Below are positions 18,344 to 26,435 of a DNA stretch of 64,000 nt, in pieces. The notes under the pieces were generated by a model. It was not told the DNA's origin. It did not search any database and saw only the letters and a list, made by a program, of their open reading frames with translations. The DNA comes from Bacteroides stercorirosoris (GTDB taxonomy: Bacteria; Bacteroidota; Bacteroidia; Bacteroidales; Bacteroidaceae): assembly GCF_900142015.1 (NCBI RefSeq), contig NZ_FQZN01000011.1:62001-126000 (forward strand), written 5' to 3'. Position 1 is the first letter of the stretch; every line of letters starts with the position of its first letter. The position numbers were made by a program, and so were the translations under genes.

Positions 18344-19789
18344 ATGAAAAAGCTATTTCTCGCCGCAGTTATCTGCACAAGCCTCAGCGCATTCGGCCAG
18401 ACCGCCAACGACCGGGTAGCAAGCTACATGAATCAGGAGAACTGGTTTGAACTGCAACGGGAATTCGCCGTTAACAAAGACTCTCTGAATCCTTTCCTGT
18501 GCGATTTTGGACAAGTATTGCTATATAACTTCTTCAACCGTCCCGAAGCAGCCTGCGAAGCCATCGGCAACTTACTGGCCGAACAACAGGAGAATATGGG
18601 ATTTGAAAATACAGCTTCTATGGTTTACTTCCTTGCCGAAAACCTAAGCAAGCTGGGGGCAAACGACCAGGCCGCCGAAACACTGAAACGTTTCTGTGAC
18701 CAACTGACAGGGCAAGTGGACAGTGCTTTCCTGACAGTATACCGGAGAAAAGAAAAAGAATATCGTGTTTTGTCCGGCTATGCCTTATACCAATGGGAAA
18801 AACCGGATATGGATTTAGTACTGCCTATCCGCATAGACAGCATAGGCAAAAGCGGTTCGGGAGCCACCGCCATAACTTTGGAAGGAACTGTGAATGGAAA
18901 AGAACAGAACTTCACATTAGATACGGGCGCAGGTGTCAATGTAGTCACCCCCGAAGTAGCCAAAGCCTGCGGAATGAAGATACTGGATGTGGAAATCACA
19001 GCAAGCGGAGTACGTACCGGAAGCGGACAATTCGCCATTGCCGAAGAGATAAAGATAGGCTCTCTCGTGATGCGAAACGTACCTTTCTATGTGCTGGATA
19101 TGAAAACCGGGGATAAAAAGGCGGACCGCTACATGAAACATCTGGAAGCCATCATCGGGCTGCCTATCCTCAATCGACTTCAAGAAATAAAACTCGATTT
19201 CCGCACCAACCGGCTGACAATTCCCAAAGACCTGACTCCCGCACCGGGATTTGCCCCGAACATCTGCTTTACGGGAAAAGGCATCCTTGACCTTGAAGTA
19301 GTATATGACCATGAATTACTACGGATGAACTTCGACAGCGGTTCCGGTCTCAGCCAGTTGAATTACGACTACTTTGAACAGCATAAAGACCGCATCGAAC
19401 GGATAGCCGAGAGAGATTCAATGGGACTTGGCGGCTTCGGCGGCACAGCACGGGTCTGCATTTACAAACTGCCGGGCGCATGCTTCCAGATAGGCGAATA
19501 TATGGGATGTACAGATAGCCTCAGCGTAGTGGCGACACCTGAACAAAATGGGGTTCACTTCGCCGGAGATGGAACTATAGGAATGGATATATTCCGAAGT
19601 TTCAGTACGGTTACAATGAACATGAAGGATATGTTCGTGAAGACAACGCCACGGACACAGGGAGTCAATGCCACGATTTACGACCCTAAAAAGCTGCATC
19701 TGAATATACCGGAAAAGGATTTGAAAATAACAGACGTACTATTAGGAATAACCGGTTTTTATCTGGACTGGTGGAACTCACGCCGCTAA
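18344..19789 (+). CDS. Secreted retropepsin-like aspartic protease family protein
   Basis: A 481-residue protein with a signal peptide (MKKLFLAAVICTSLSAFGQ), an N-terminal helical (TPR-like) region, and two beta-rich aspartyl-protease-like halves. The first half has the catalytic-type FTLDTGAGVNVV with D193; the second has MNFDSGSGLSQL with D331, which also fits a D-[ST]-G pattern. Two half-sites in one chain would give a pepsin-like pair of aspartates, whereas most bacterial relatives have one clear site and dimerise. Target unknown. It converges on porV with only 3 nt between the stop codons. Confidence 0.8.
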   Translation: MKKLFLAAVICTSLSAFGQTANDRVASYMNQENWFELQREFAVNKDSLNPFLCDFGQVLLYNFFNRPEAACEAIGNLLAEQQENMGFENTASMVYFLAENLSKLGANDQAAETLKRFCDQLTGQVDSAFLTVYRRKEKEYRVLSGYALYQWEKPDMDLVLPIRIDSIGKSGSGATAITLEGTVNGKEQNFTLDTGAGVNVVTPEVAKACGMKILDVEITASGVRTGSGQFAIAEEIKIGSLVMRNVPFYVLDMKTGDKKADRYMKHLEAIIGLPILNRLQEIKLDFRTNRLTIPKDLTPAPGFAPNICFTGKGILDLEVVYDHELLRMNFDSGSGLSQLNYDYFEQHKDRIERIAERDSMGLGGFGGTARVCIYKLPGACFQIGEYMGCTDSLSVVATPEQNGVHFAGDGTIGMDIFRSFSTVTMNMKDMFVKTTPRTQGVNATIYDPKKLHLNIPEKDLKITDVLLGITGFYLDWWNSRR

Positions 19790-19792
19790 AAA

Positions 19793-20962
19793 TCATCTTC
19801 TGCGACGCCCGAACAAATCCTTAATCCCGTCAAGGTCGAAACCTAACGTAAAGCGAAGTGTCTGGTCGAGCGGATTGCTCTGTGCCGTAGACACCAGATA
19901 AGCGGCATCCAGCGAGAACACGCTCATCTTGAATCCTGCACCGAACGAGAAGTACTTGCGGTTTCCTTTATTCTCATGTTCCCAGTGATAGCCGCCACGA
20001 ACGGAGAACTGTTCATGATAGGTATATTCCAATCCCAACGACCACTGTATCTCCTGCAATTCTTCCTTGAAACCACCGGGAGCGTCACTGAAAGATTTAA
20101 AGATACCTTTAATAGGCGAAATATCATTGTAGTCACGATCCAGACGCTCTTCATACTCCTCCTGCGACTCCTCTTCTCCACGGATGGGACGGGTGGGAAC
20201 CATGTATTTATTAGCATCAAAACTGACTCCAATCGTATTGTAATCATCTATCGGAAACAGCAAAGAAGCTCCCAAACGCAGGTTGGTAGGCAGGAACTGA
20301 CTGGTATTGCCGCTATCGTATGAAATCTTTGTTCCTATATTGGAGGCGTTCAACCCGAAAGAAAGCATACACTCGCGTTGCGCGAGAATGATATAATTAG
20401 TATAATAGAACGCAATATCAGCAGCAAATGCAGAACCGGCGGAGACGTCTTCATCCTCTCTATATGCCAGGTCAGAATAGATGTAGCGCAATGCAACAGC
20501 CGCAGAGAAATGTTCGGACAGCATACGGGAGTAAGCTACGTCCACCGCCATTTCATAGGGTTTAATAGTATAGCCCGGAGAATTCTCGCCCTGGTTGACC
20601 GGTACTTCTCCCAAAGAGAAATAACGCAATGAGCCGCTGACAGCCTGATAATCTCCGATACGATAATAACCGGCTACGTATGCCAAGTCAATATCATTCA
20701 CCAGTTTACGCAACCAGGGAGTATATGAGACAGCTACTCCGGCACGGCTGATCGTAAACGGGTACTTTGCCGGGTTCCAATACTGGGAATTTACGTCCGG
20801 ATCAGTTGCCGCACCGACATCTCCCATACCGCCACCACGGGAATCGGGGGCAATACCTAAAGAATTAACACCGGTATTGACAGGGTTAAACTGGTTCTTG
20901 TCTTGTGCCGAAAGACTTACGGACAAGAGAATTATGATTGATAGTAAGATTAATTTCTTCAT
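19793..20962 (-). CDS. porV: Type IX secretion outer-membrane channel protein PorV
   Basis: A 389-residue outer-membrane beta-barrel of the FadL-like PorV/PorQ family with a signal peptide (LILLSIIILLSVSLSAQ). The N-terminal plug region (NSLGIAPDSRGGGMGDVGAA, PDVNSQYWNPAKYPF) is characteristic of PorV (LptO). PorV delivers type IX cargo to the sortase PorU, and porU lies just upstream on the same strand. The 209-nt gap between them carries a REP-like inverted repeat. No PorK/L/M/N, PorP, PorT or Sov gene is visible here, so the function of the pair in this organism may be reduced or different. Confidence 0.92.
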   Translation of the reverse strand: MKKLILLSIIILLSVSLSAQDKNQFNPVNTGVNSLGIAPDSRGGGMGDVGAATDPDVNSQYWNPAKYPFTISRAGVAVSYTPWLRKLVNDIDLAYVAGYYRIGDYQAVSGSLRYFSLGEVPVNQGENSPGYTIKPYEMAVDVAYSRMLSEHFSAAVALRYIYSDLAYREDEDVSAGSAFAADIAFYYTNYIILAQRECMLSFGLNASNIGTKISYDSGNTSQFLPTNLRLGASLLFPIDDYNTIGVSFDANKYMVPTRPIRGEEESQEEYEERLDRDYNDISPIKGIFKSFSDAPGGFKEELQEIQWSLGLEYTYHEQFSVRGGYHWEHENKGNRKYFSFGAGFKMSVFSLDAAYLVSTAQSNPLDQTLRFTLGFDLDGIKDLFGRRRR

Positions 20963-20999
20963 ATAGATATGTTCTCTTATTTATTTTATATTATCGGTA

Positions 21000-21086
21000 T
21001 CTGTCATCTAAGGGAGCGTAACCGAAGGATCTCATCTTTTTGCATGCATAGGGAGGAGATTCTTCGACTACGCTCAGAATGACAGA
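21000..21086. repeat. REP-like imperfect inverted repeat between porU and porV
   Basis: Left arm 21000-21033 (TCTGTCATCTAAGGGAGCG...) and right arm 21056-21086 (...CTACGCTCAGAATGACAGA) are imperfect inverted copies. Stretches such as CGCTCAGAATGACAGA recur widely in Bacteroides intergenic DNA as far as I know. It could process or attenuate the porU-porV transcript. Confidence 0.7.
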
Positions 21087-21171
21087 TAGTATAGTTTATC
21101 ATGCTGATGTACTTAGCATTGCTTTAAGTACTTTCGGTCTGCAATACTAATAAAACTGTAAACAGCCTCAT

Positions 21172-24100
21172 TTATTGTGACAGGATAATGATTTTCTGCG
21201 CTTTCGTACTTTCACGGCTGCCATCGGAGACAATGGAAGCACGGTACAAATATACACCGGGTGCCAGACGTTGTCCGCCATTGCTGCATAAATCCCATTC
21301 TACGTAATAAGTCTGTCCGTCGGATATGCCCTGTTCAAGGTGTGTCCACAATTCCCGACCGGAAAAATCATAAACCGACATACGCACAGCAAGCGTAGAA
21401 CCGGGACGATTGTGCGAGAGAACAAACGTTGTGCTCTCCCTTGCAGGACTCTGCGTACAAATCACGGAGAAAAGATTGGGCCGCAATCCGCGAACCACTT
21501 CAAAATCCAGCGTCTTTGTTGAAGAGTTATTCAGCAAATCCCAGGCACGGAATGAAAGGGTATGCTTTCCTTCAGTAAGGTCGGGCACAGAGAAGTACAC
21601 CGCCCCGCGGGTATAATCTCCAGCTGTGGGGGTATAGTAATCATTCAGGTTATAAGTCAGCACAGCACTACCGTCAATACAGAGCGAAAGGTCGTGCCCG
21701 ATACCGTTGCCCACCGTATTGATGCCGTCAGCATCTTCCAATTCCGCCACAAACAGAGGCGTATGATTAGTTTGTCCTCCGGAGTGGAAATCCGGAGTAT
21801 TCAGATAAATAGTCATCTTGGGTCCTAAAGTATCCGAAGAAATCTCATCGGCCGTGCCTCCTACCAGGAAGCGGTCGAAATATCCCCCCGCTTCATTAGT
21901 CTGGTTTGCGCTCAGTGCATAAAGGCTCAACAAACCTTCTTCATCCGAATAATTGATGTCCAGCGGTACGGGGAAAGTAAATTCAAACCGGCCTTGGCGA
22001 ACAGAGTCACTGCCGGAGAAAAGAGTTTTACTGCGCTCCGTATAAGTGTAAGCTCCTTCGCCACGGTTGTCGAGAGTGGTAACCTGTTCTTTACTGTCGA
22101 GCACGGTAGGATGCACCGTACCGGTAAAATCCTCTGCCGGATTACCTTCAGGAGTCAGGATATGTCCTTTGACGGTAATCTTGCTGCCGGCTTTCACCTG
22201 CGGATAGACAGCGCCTTCTTCTGATACATTCACTCCTGCGAATTCATCTATTTGTACCTGATAATCGGGATATGCCAATGTCAGGGCAGGGTCGCCGATA
22301 AGGGCAAAGTTCAGCTTATTCTTGTCGTTTGCCAAGGCCTCGTCACATTTAGACAGGCGCATGATGTCTCCCAACCGAAGGCGCTTCCCCTCTGGACGGG
22401 AAAAAATATGGCGAAGAAAGGCCTGGTTCAGAGAGGAGTTTTGCGAAGCATATACCACACGGGAGGTAGTGAGCAAGGCAATGGCACCACCTTTGGGATT
22501 CAGAAAAGCCTGTTCGCCCGCCGAAGTCTGTATATCGTCAAAACGGGTGAAGTCACAGGTTGCCGTTATCCACAGAGGAAGGCGCGGAGACGACATTTTA
22601 GTGATGTCGTTGACAGTTAATAAGTTCTCCGCCGCCCAGGCAGAGGTGCTTCCATGCCCCGTGTAGTTGACTACCAACATTCCTTTGTCGAACATTTGCA
22701 AAAGACGTTTCGTTGCATCAGGATACGTTTCTCCCGTGGCGGAAGCCTCACGGCGGAAGGCATCGGCATAAATCCGGTTGACAAGCAAGGAAGGATAATT
22801 CCGTTCAGTATAACTTGCGAGTATCTCGGATTGGGATATGTGCAGATTCTTATCTCCGTCATCCGATACATAGCAAACAGTATGCTTCCAGGGCCCTGCA
22901 TGTTTATTTTCCATATAAGCGATAGTCTTATCGACAGCCGCTTTCGCCTCGGCAGCCGTGCGGACAGGGAAACGTCCGATGCCGATATCCAGCATGGCAG
23001 CCGTCAGGTTATCACCTTCTTCATCATCCAAAAAGCCGAAATAATCATCAGTCACGTATGAACCGGTTTCTTCAATAGAGTTCTCCGACTGATAGGAGAG
23101 CAGATAATGGTCTGGGCGGTAGTTCTTCCAAGAGGATGTCAGCATACGGTTGTCATAGCTGCAATCTCCAAAGAACAACAGATACTTAGGACGTTCGGCA
23201 GCCGTCGGAAAACGGTCGTAGAGCATCTTCATCAGGCGGCGGTAGGCTGTCCCATCCGGTGTTCCGGAAGAAAATTCATTGTAGATTTGCGGGGCAGGAA
23301 TGACGACAACCGACAATCCGTCCTTTTCACGATGCGCCTGCGCCAGTCTCTCCGCCTGTGTCATCAGGTCAGTCCGGTCGGGGGAAATGATAATCATATC
23401 GGTAGCTTCCAGAGAATGCAGATTCTGGTTGGCAATGCCGCCAACGGATTCTACAGTTTCAAACCCCGTCGCTTCGGGAGTGACAGCCACAAACTCACGC
23501 AGTTTTCCCGCAGGGATGGTGAATGTATAGGCGGCATCCGCAAAATGTCCTTCTATCCTACTGATATTCGCAGGGTCGGTCACATCCCAGATAACGGTGG
23601 AAGCGGTAGCACCGGAAAGTACGAATGTGGTTTCCTTGTCGATAGAAGCCAGAGAACGGAAAGTAAGATAAGGGGCGTTCAGCCTAAGTTCGCGGGTATA
23701 GTTCAAGGCTATATAATCAAGACGGCCCGATGTTCCTGACGGGCGGCTATGGGTAACGGTTACTACGGCAGTTCCCGAATTAGTTCCCTGCCAAGAGGTA
23801 TTTATAGTGGCGGAAGTGGCTCTCGTATAATACTGGTTATCGGATGAGATAGATGCTAACGGGGCATTGCCTTGCATCACCCCATCCACCGAAACCGAAT
23901 AAGAGGTAGCCACTTCGATGGAACGGGCGGTAAATGTGGTAGTCAGCCAACCAGCCCCTCCGGGGACAATACCCGGTAAATTCAAGGTATAGTTCTTCGT
24001 ATTTCCGGCAACATAGTCGTAGTCTTCGTAAAGTTCCCGGCCGGTATTGGCCCAGCTGAATGCATCTTTCTCATAAAGGGCGTATGAGTTGAATGTAGTC

Positions 24101-25041
24101 AACCGGTTGGCAGCAGTGCCTTGCAAAGAGGCTGTCACTTCGGGTTCCATTTCCGGAATATCATCCCGGTCGGTCAGGAAATAATATCCCTCGTCGGAGT
24201 AGAAGTTACGCTCGCGGACAAAATAAGTGTTTTGGGTATCGGGCTTCCAGGAAACAGTGCCACGGGCATAAAACAGCACACCGTCCGACAAACGCAGCAA
24301 GGGAACTTCGGGCAAATCGGCCGCCGGATGTTCACTGAAACGTTGGGACAGCAAATAACCGCCATACCCGAACACCCGGACTTTCTCCGGTCTTGAAAAA
24401 CCCATCTTCCGTAACTCAGCATCCGTAATCTTAAAGACTCCGGTGGTCCGGACACGTATTTTTGTCCAACGGCCGGAAGAAAGAAGTGAATTCGTACAGT
24501 CTTTCAGAGAAGTATAATTACTCAGAGAAGCGTACCCCTCCAAAGAAGTTTCAACTGAAGGGATTGCTGTGTTTCGGGTGAGTGTCCCCTCTCCCATTCC
24601 CTCTTTCTTTGGAAAAGGTTTCACCGATAACTTAAAGGAGTTCAGCCGTTGATAACTACCCTCACGATAGACCACAGGAACTAAATTTACGGAGAGAAAG
24701 CCACGGTGTGCGGAGACTTTGATGAACGAAGTAACCTGCGGAGATACCGGCAGACCTTCCCTAAAAGCTATATCTTCATCCGGAAGCCGGCGCAAACTAT
24801 CCAACCGCACCTCCAAAGCGGCAGCCTCACTCTTACTTAACTTCTGGTATTCCGGAAACTCTATTTCTACCTGATAGGTGAAAGAACGAAAATCATCCTT
24901 CAGCGGAAGTTCGCGCGTCACTACGGGAAGCGTTTGTGCAGACGGCAATTCCTGCCAGTTCAGCGTAACAAATTCTTGCGCCGAAACCGGTAGAAAGAGA
25001 GCGATAAAGCAACAAAGCAACCAGCAACGTTTGATAGACAT
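21172..25041 (-). CDS. porU: Type IX secretion system sortase PorU
   Basis: A 1289-residue secreted C25 (gingipain-like) cysteine protease. The signal peptide (LLCCFIALFLPVSAQ) is followed by long N-terminal beta domains. The caspase-like fold has the catalytic histidine in NYTGHGSTSAW (H796) and the cysteine in ITATCDFTRFDD (C829). At the C-terminus an Ig-like domain and a secretion-type CTD (VYDFSGREL, APGVYLYRASI) follow. PorU removes the CTD of type IX cargo and attaches the cargo to anionic LPS. It is downstream of the FAH-family gene by 16 nt, so it may belong to the rex-FAH-porU-porV transcription unit. Confidence 0.95.
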   Translation of the reverse strand: MSIKRCWLLCCFIALFLPVSAQEFVTLNWQELPSAQTLPVVTRELPLKDDFRSFTYQVEIEFPEYQKLSKSEAAALEVRLDSLRRLPDEDIAFREGLPVSPQVTSFIKVSAHRGFLSVNLVPVVYREGSYQRLNSFKLSVKPFPKKEGMGEGTLTRNTAIPSVETSLEGYASLSNYTSLKDCTNSLLSSGRWTKIRVRTTGVFKITDAELRKMGFSRPEKVRVFGYGGYLLSQRFSEHPAADLPEVPLLRLSDGVLFYARGTVSWKPDTQNTYFVRERNFYSDEGYYFLTDRDDIPEMEPEVTASLQGTAANRLTTFNSYALYEKDAFSWANTGRELYEDYDYVAGNTKNYTLNLPGIVPGGAGWLTTTFTARSIEVATSYSVSVDGVMQGNAPLASISSDNQYYTRATSATINTSWQGTNSGTAVVTVTHSRPSGTSGRLDYIALNYTRELRLNAPYLTFRSLASIDKETTFVLSGATASTVIWDVTDPANISRIEGHFADAAYTFTIPAGKLREFVAVTPEATGFETVESVGGIANQNLHSLEATDMIIISPDRTDLMTQAERLAQAHREKDGLSVVVIPAPQIYNEFSSGTPDGTAYRRLMKMLYDRFPTAAERPKYLLFFGDCSYDNRMLTSSWKNYRPDHYLLSYQSENSIEETGSYVTDDYFGFLDDEEGDNLTAAMLDIGIGRFPVRTAAEAKAAVDKTIAYMENKHAGPWKHTVCYVSDDGDKNLHISQSEILASYTERNYPSLLVNRIYADAFRREASATGETYPDATKRLLQMFDKGMLVVNYTGHGSTSAWAAENLLTVNDITKMSSPRLPLWITATCDFTRFDDIQTSAGEQAFLNPKGGAIALLTTSRVVYASQNSSLNQAFLRHIFSRPEGKRLRLGDIMRLSKCDEALANDKNKLNFALIGDPALTLAYPDYQVQIDEFAGVNVSEEGAVYPQVKAGSKITVKGHILTPEGNPAEDFTGTVHPTVLDSKEQVTTLDNRGEGAYTYTERSKTLFSGSDSVRQGRFEFTFPVPLDINYSDEEGLLSLYALSANQTNEAGGYFDRFLVGGTADEISSDTLGPKMTIYLNTPDFHSGGQTNHTPLFVAELEDADGINTVGNGIGHDLSLCIDGSAVLTYNLNDYYTPTAGDYTRGAVYFSVPDLTEGKHTLSFRAWDLLNNSSTKTLDFEVVRGLRPNLFSVICTQSPARESTTFVLSHNRPGSTLAVRMSVYDFSGRELWTHLEQGISDGQTYYVEWDLCSNGGQRLAPGVYLYRASIVSDGSRESTKAQKIIILSQ

Positions 25042-25057
25042 ATACTAATAAATTGAC

Positions 25058-25675
25058 TCAACGAATATAAAAGTCGAGCAACTTATCTTCTCCGAGGTAT
25101 CCTTGTAAATGCTGTCCTATCTGTACCTGACCTACGCCCGCGGGAGTCCCCGTAAACAACAGGTCGCCTATTTTCAGCGTCATGAAGCGGCTGACGTATG
25201 CTATAATCTCGTCCACCTTGAAAAGCATGTCCGAGGTATTTCCGTGCTGCACTTCCTGTCCGTCTATGTCCAGACGGAAATCAAGTTGCTGCACATCGCC
25301 TCCTGCCTGTTCCAAAGGAACAAAGGTACCGATAGCCGCCGAATTGTCGAACCCTTTGCAGAGTTCCCAGGGATTGCCCGCCTCGCGGAACTTGCGTTGC
25401 AAATCGCGCGCTGTAAAGTCGATGCCTACTGTCACCGCATCATAATAACGGCTTGCAAACCGCGGTGCAATATTCTTTCCCAAACGGCAGATGCGTACCA
25501 CCACTTCTGTTTCATAATGAACCTCATCCGAGAAATCGGGAATAAAGAAAGGCTTTCCGTCTTTCAATATCGCCGAGTCGGGCTTCATGAAGATAACCGG
25601 CTCTTTATTTACTAACGTATGCCCCAGCTCTTTATTGTGCAGTGCATAGTTCATTCCAACAGCAATAATCTTCAT
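25058..25675 (-). CDS. Fumarylacetoacetate hydrolase (FAH) family protein
   Basis: A 205-residue protein of the short YcgM/FAHD1 type: MKIIAVGMNYALHNKELG at the N-terminus, FMKPDSAIL, the metal ligands in VHYETEVVVRI (E..E) and GIDFTARDLQ, and TGTPAGVGQV near the end. Relatives act as acylpyruvases or oxaloacetate decarboxylases/tautomerases in the cytoplasm; which activity applies is not visible. Its first base overlaps the last base of rex, so the two are translationally coupled, which hints at redox-linked central metabolism. Confidence 0.92.
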   Translation of the reverse strand: MKIIAVGMNYALHNKELGHTLVNKEPVIFMKPDSAILKDGKPFFIPDFSDEVHYETEVVVRICRLGKNIAPRFASRYYDAVTVGIDFTARDLQRKFREAGNPWELCKGFDNSAAIGTFVPLEQAGGDVQQLDFRLDIDGQEVQHGNTSDMLFKVDEIIAYVSRFMTLKIGDLLFTGTPAGVGQVQIGQHLQGYLGEDKLLDFYIR

Positions 25676-26346
25676 TATTTGATTTCGTTAAAATTCAGAC
25701 GGTTGAACATCACCGCCAAATGAGCATATAGAGAAGTATTCTGAACAACGATATTTTCCGGCACACGGATGCGGAACGGGGTAAAGTTCCACACAGCCTT
25801 GATGCCTCCCGTTATCATTGTGTCCGTAATCTGCTGGGCTATCTCGATGGGAACAGTCAGCACACCGATATTCACATCATATTCGCGCATCTTCCGTTCA
25901 AAGTCGTCAGAGTGGAAAATGGGAATACCATTCAGTGTAGTGCCCACCAATTCGGGATTGACATCAAACGCCGCCACAATCTCCAGTCCGAAATGCTTCA
26001 AACCGGAGTCACGCAACAGAGCGCCCCCCAAGCTACCCACTCCGAAAAGGAATGCCTTATGCATATCGGTAAATCCCAGAAAGTCTTCCAGCACGGCAAT
26101 CAGCGTATCGACTTCATAGCCTACACGCGTACGCCCGGAAATATTCACGTATGACAGGTCTTTAGCTATCTGAGAAGCATCTATATTGATTTCTTTGGAT
26201 ATTTGTGTAGAAGAGACAAACCGTTCGCCCCGTTGTTTGAGCAACTTGACATTCGACAAGTACCACGGCAACCTGCGCAAAGTAGGCTCCGGCACTTTCA
26301 TGCTATCCTTATATTGAATTGCCTGGTTCGTGGTCATTTTCTTCAT
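25675..26346 (-). CDS. rex: Redox-sensing transcriptional repressor Rex
   Basis: A 223-residue protein with the N-terminal winged helix (VPEPTLRRLPWYLSNVKLL, SSTQISKEINIDASQIAKDL) and the Rossmann domain (FLFGVGSLGGALL) that binds NADH/NAD. C-terminal swapped helix HLAVMFNRLNFN. Rex represses fermentation and respiration genes when NADH is low. Overlaps the FAH-family gene by 1 nt. A second Met at residue 4 is an alternative start. Confidence 0.96.
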   Translation of the reverse strand: MKKMTTNQAIQYKDSMKVPEPTLRRLPWYLSNVKLLKQRGERFVSSTQISKEINIDASQIAKDLSYVNISGRTRVGYEVDTLIAVLEDFLGFTDMHKAFLFGVGSLGGALLRDSGLKHFGLEIVAAFDVNPELVGTTLNGIPIFHSDDFERKMREYDVNIGVLTVPIEIAQQITDTMITGGIKAVWNFTPFRIRVPENIVVQNTSLYAHLAVMFNRLNFNEIK

Positions 26347-26435
26347 TTCTTTAGGTTACGGATTGACAAAAATACGCTTTTTTCCGAAAATGAACAGTCA
26401 TACAGAAGAAAGTTAACATAATTTCTACAAAAGTG

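Noticed and set aside
25058..25675. FAH-family gene as the missing hydrolase of the deoxy-sugar pathway
   Set aside because: It is 13 kb away, coupled to rex, and shares no regulator or operator with the sugar operon.
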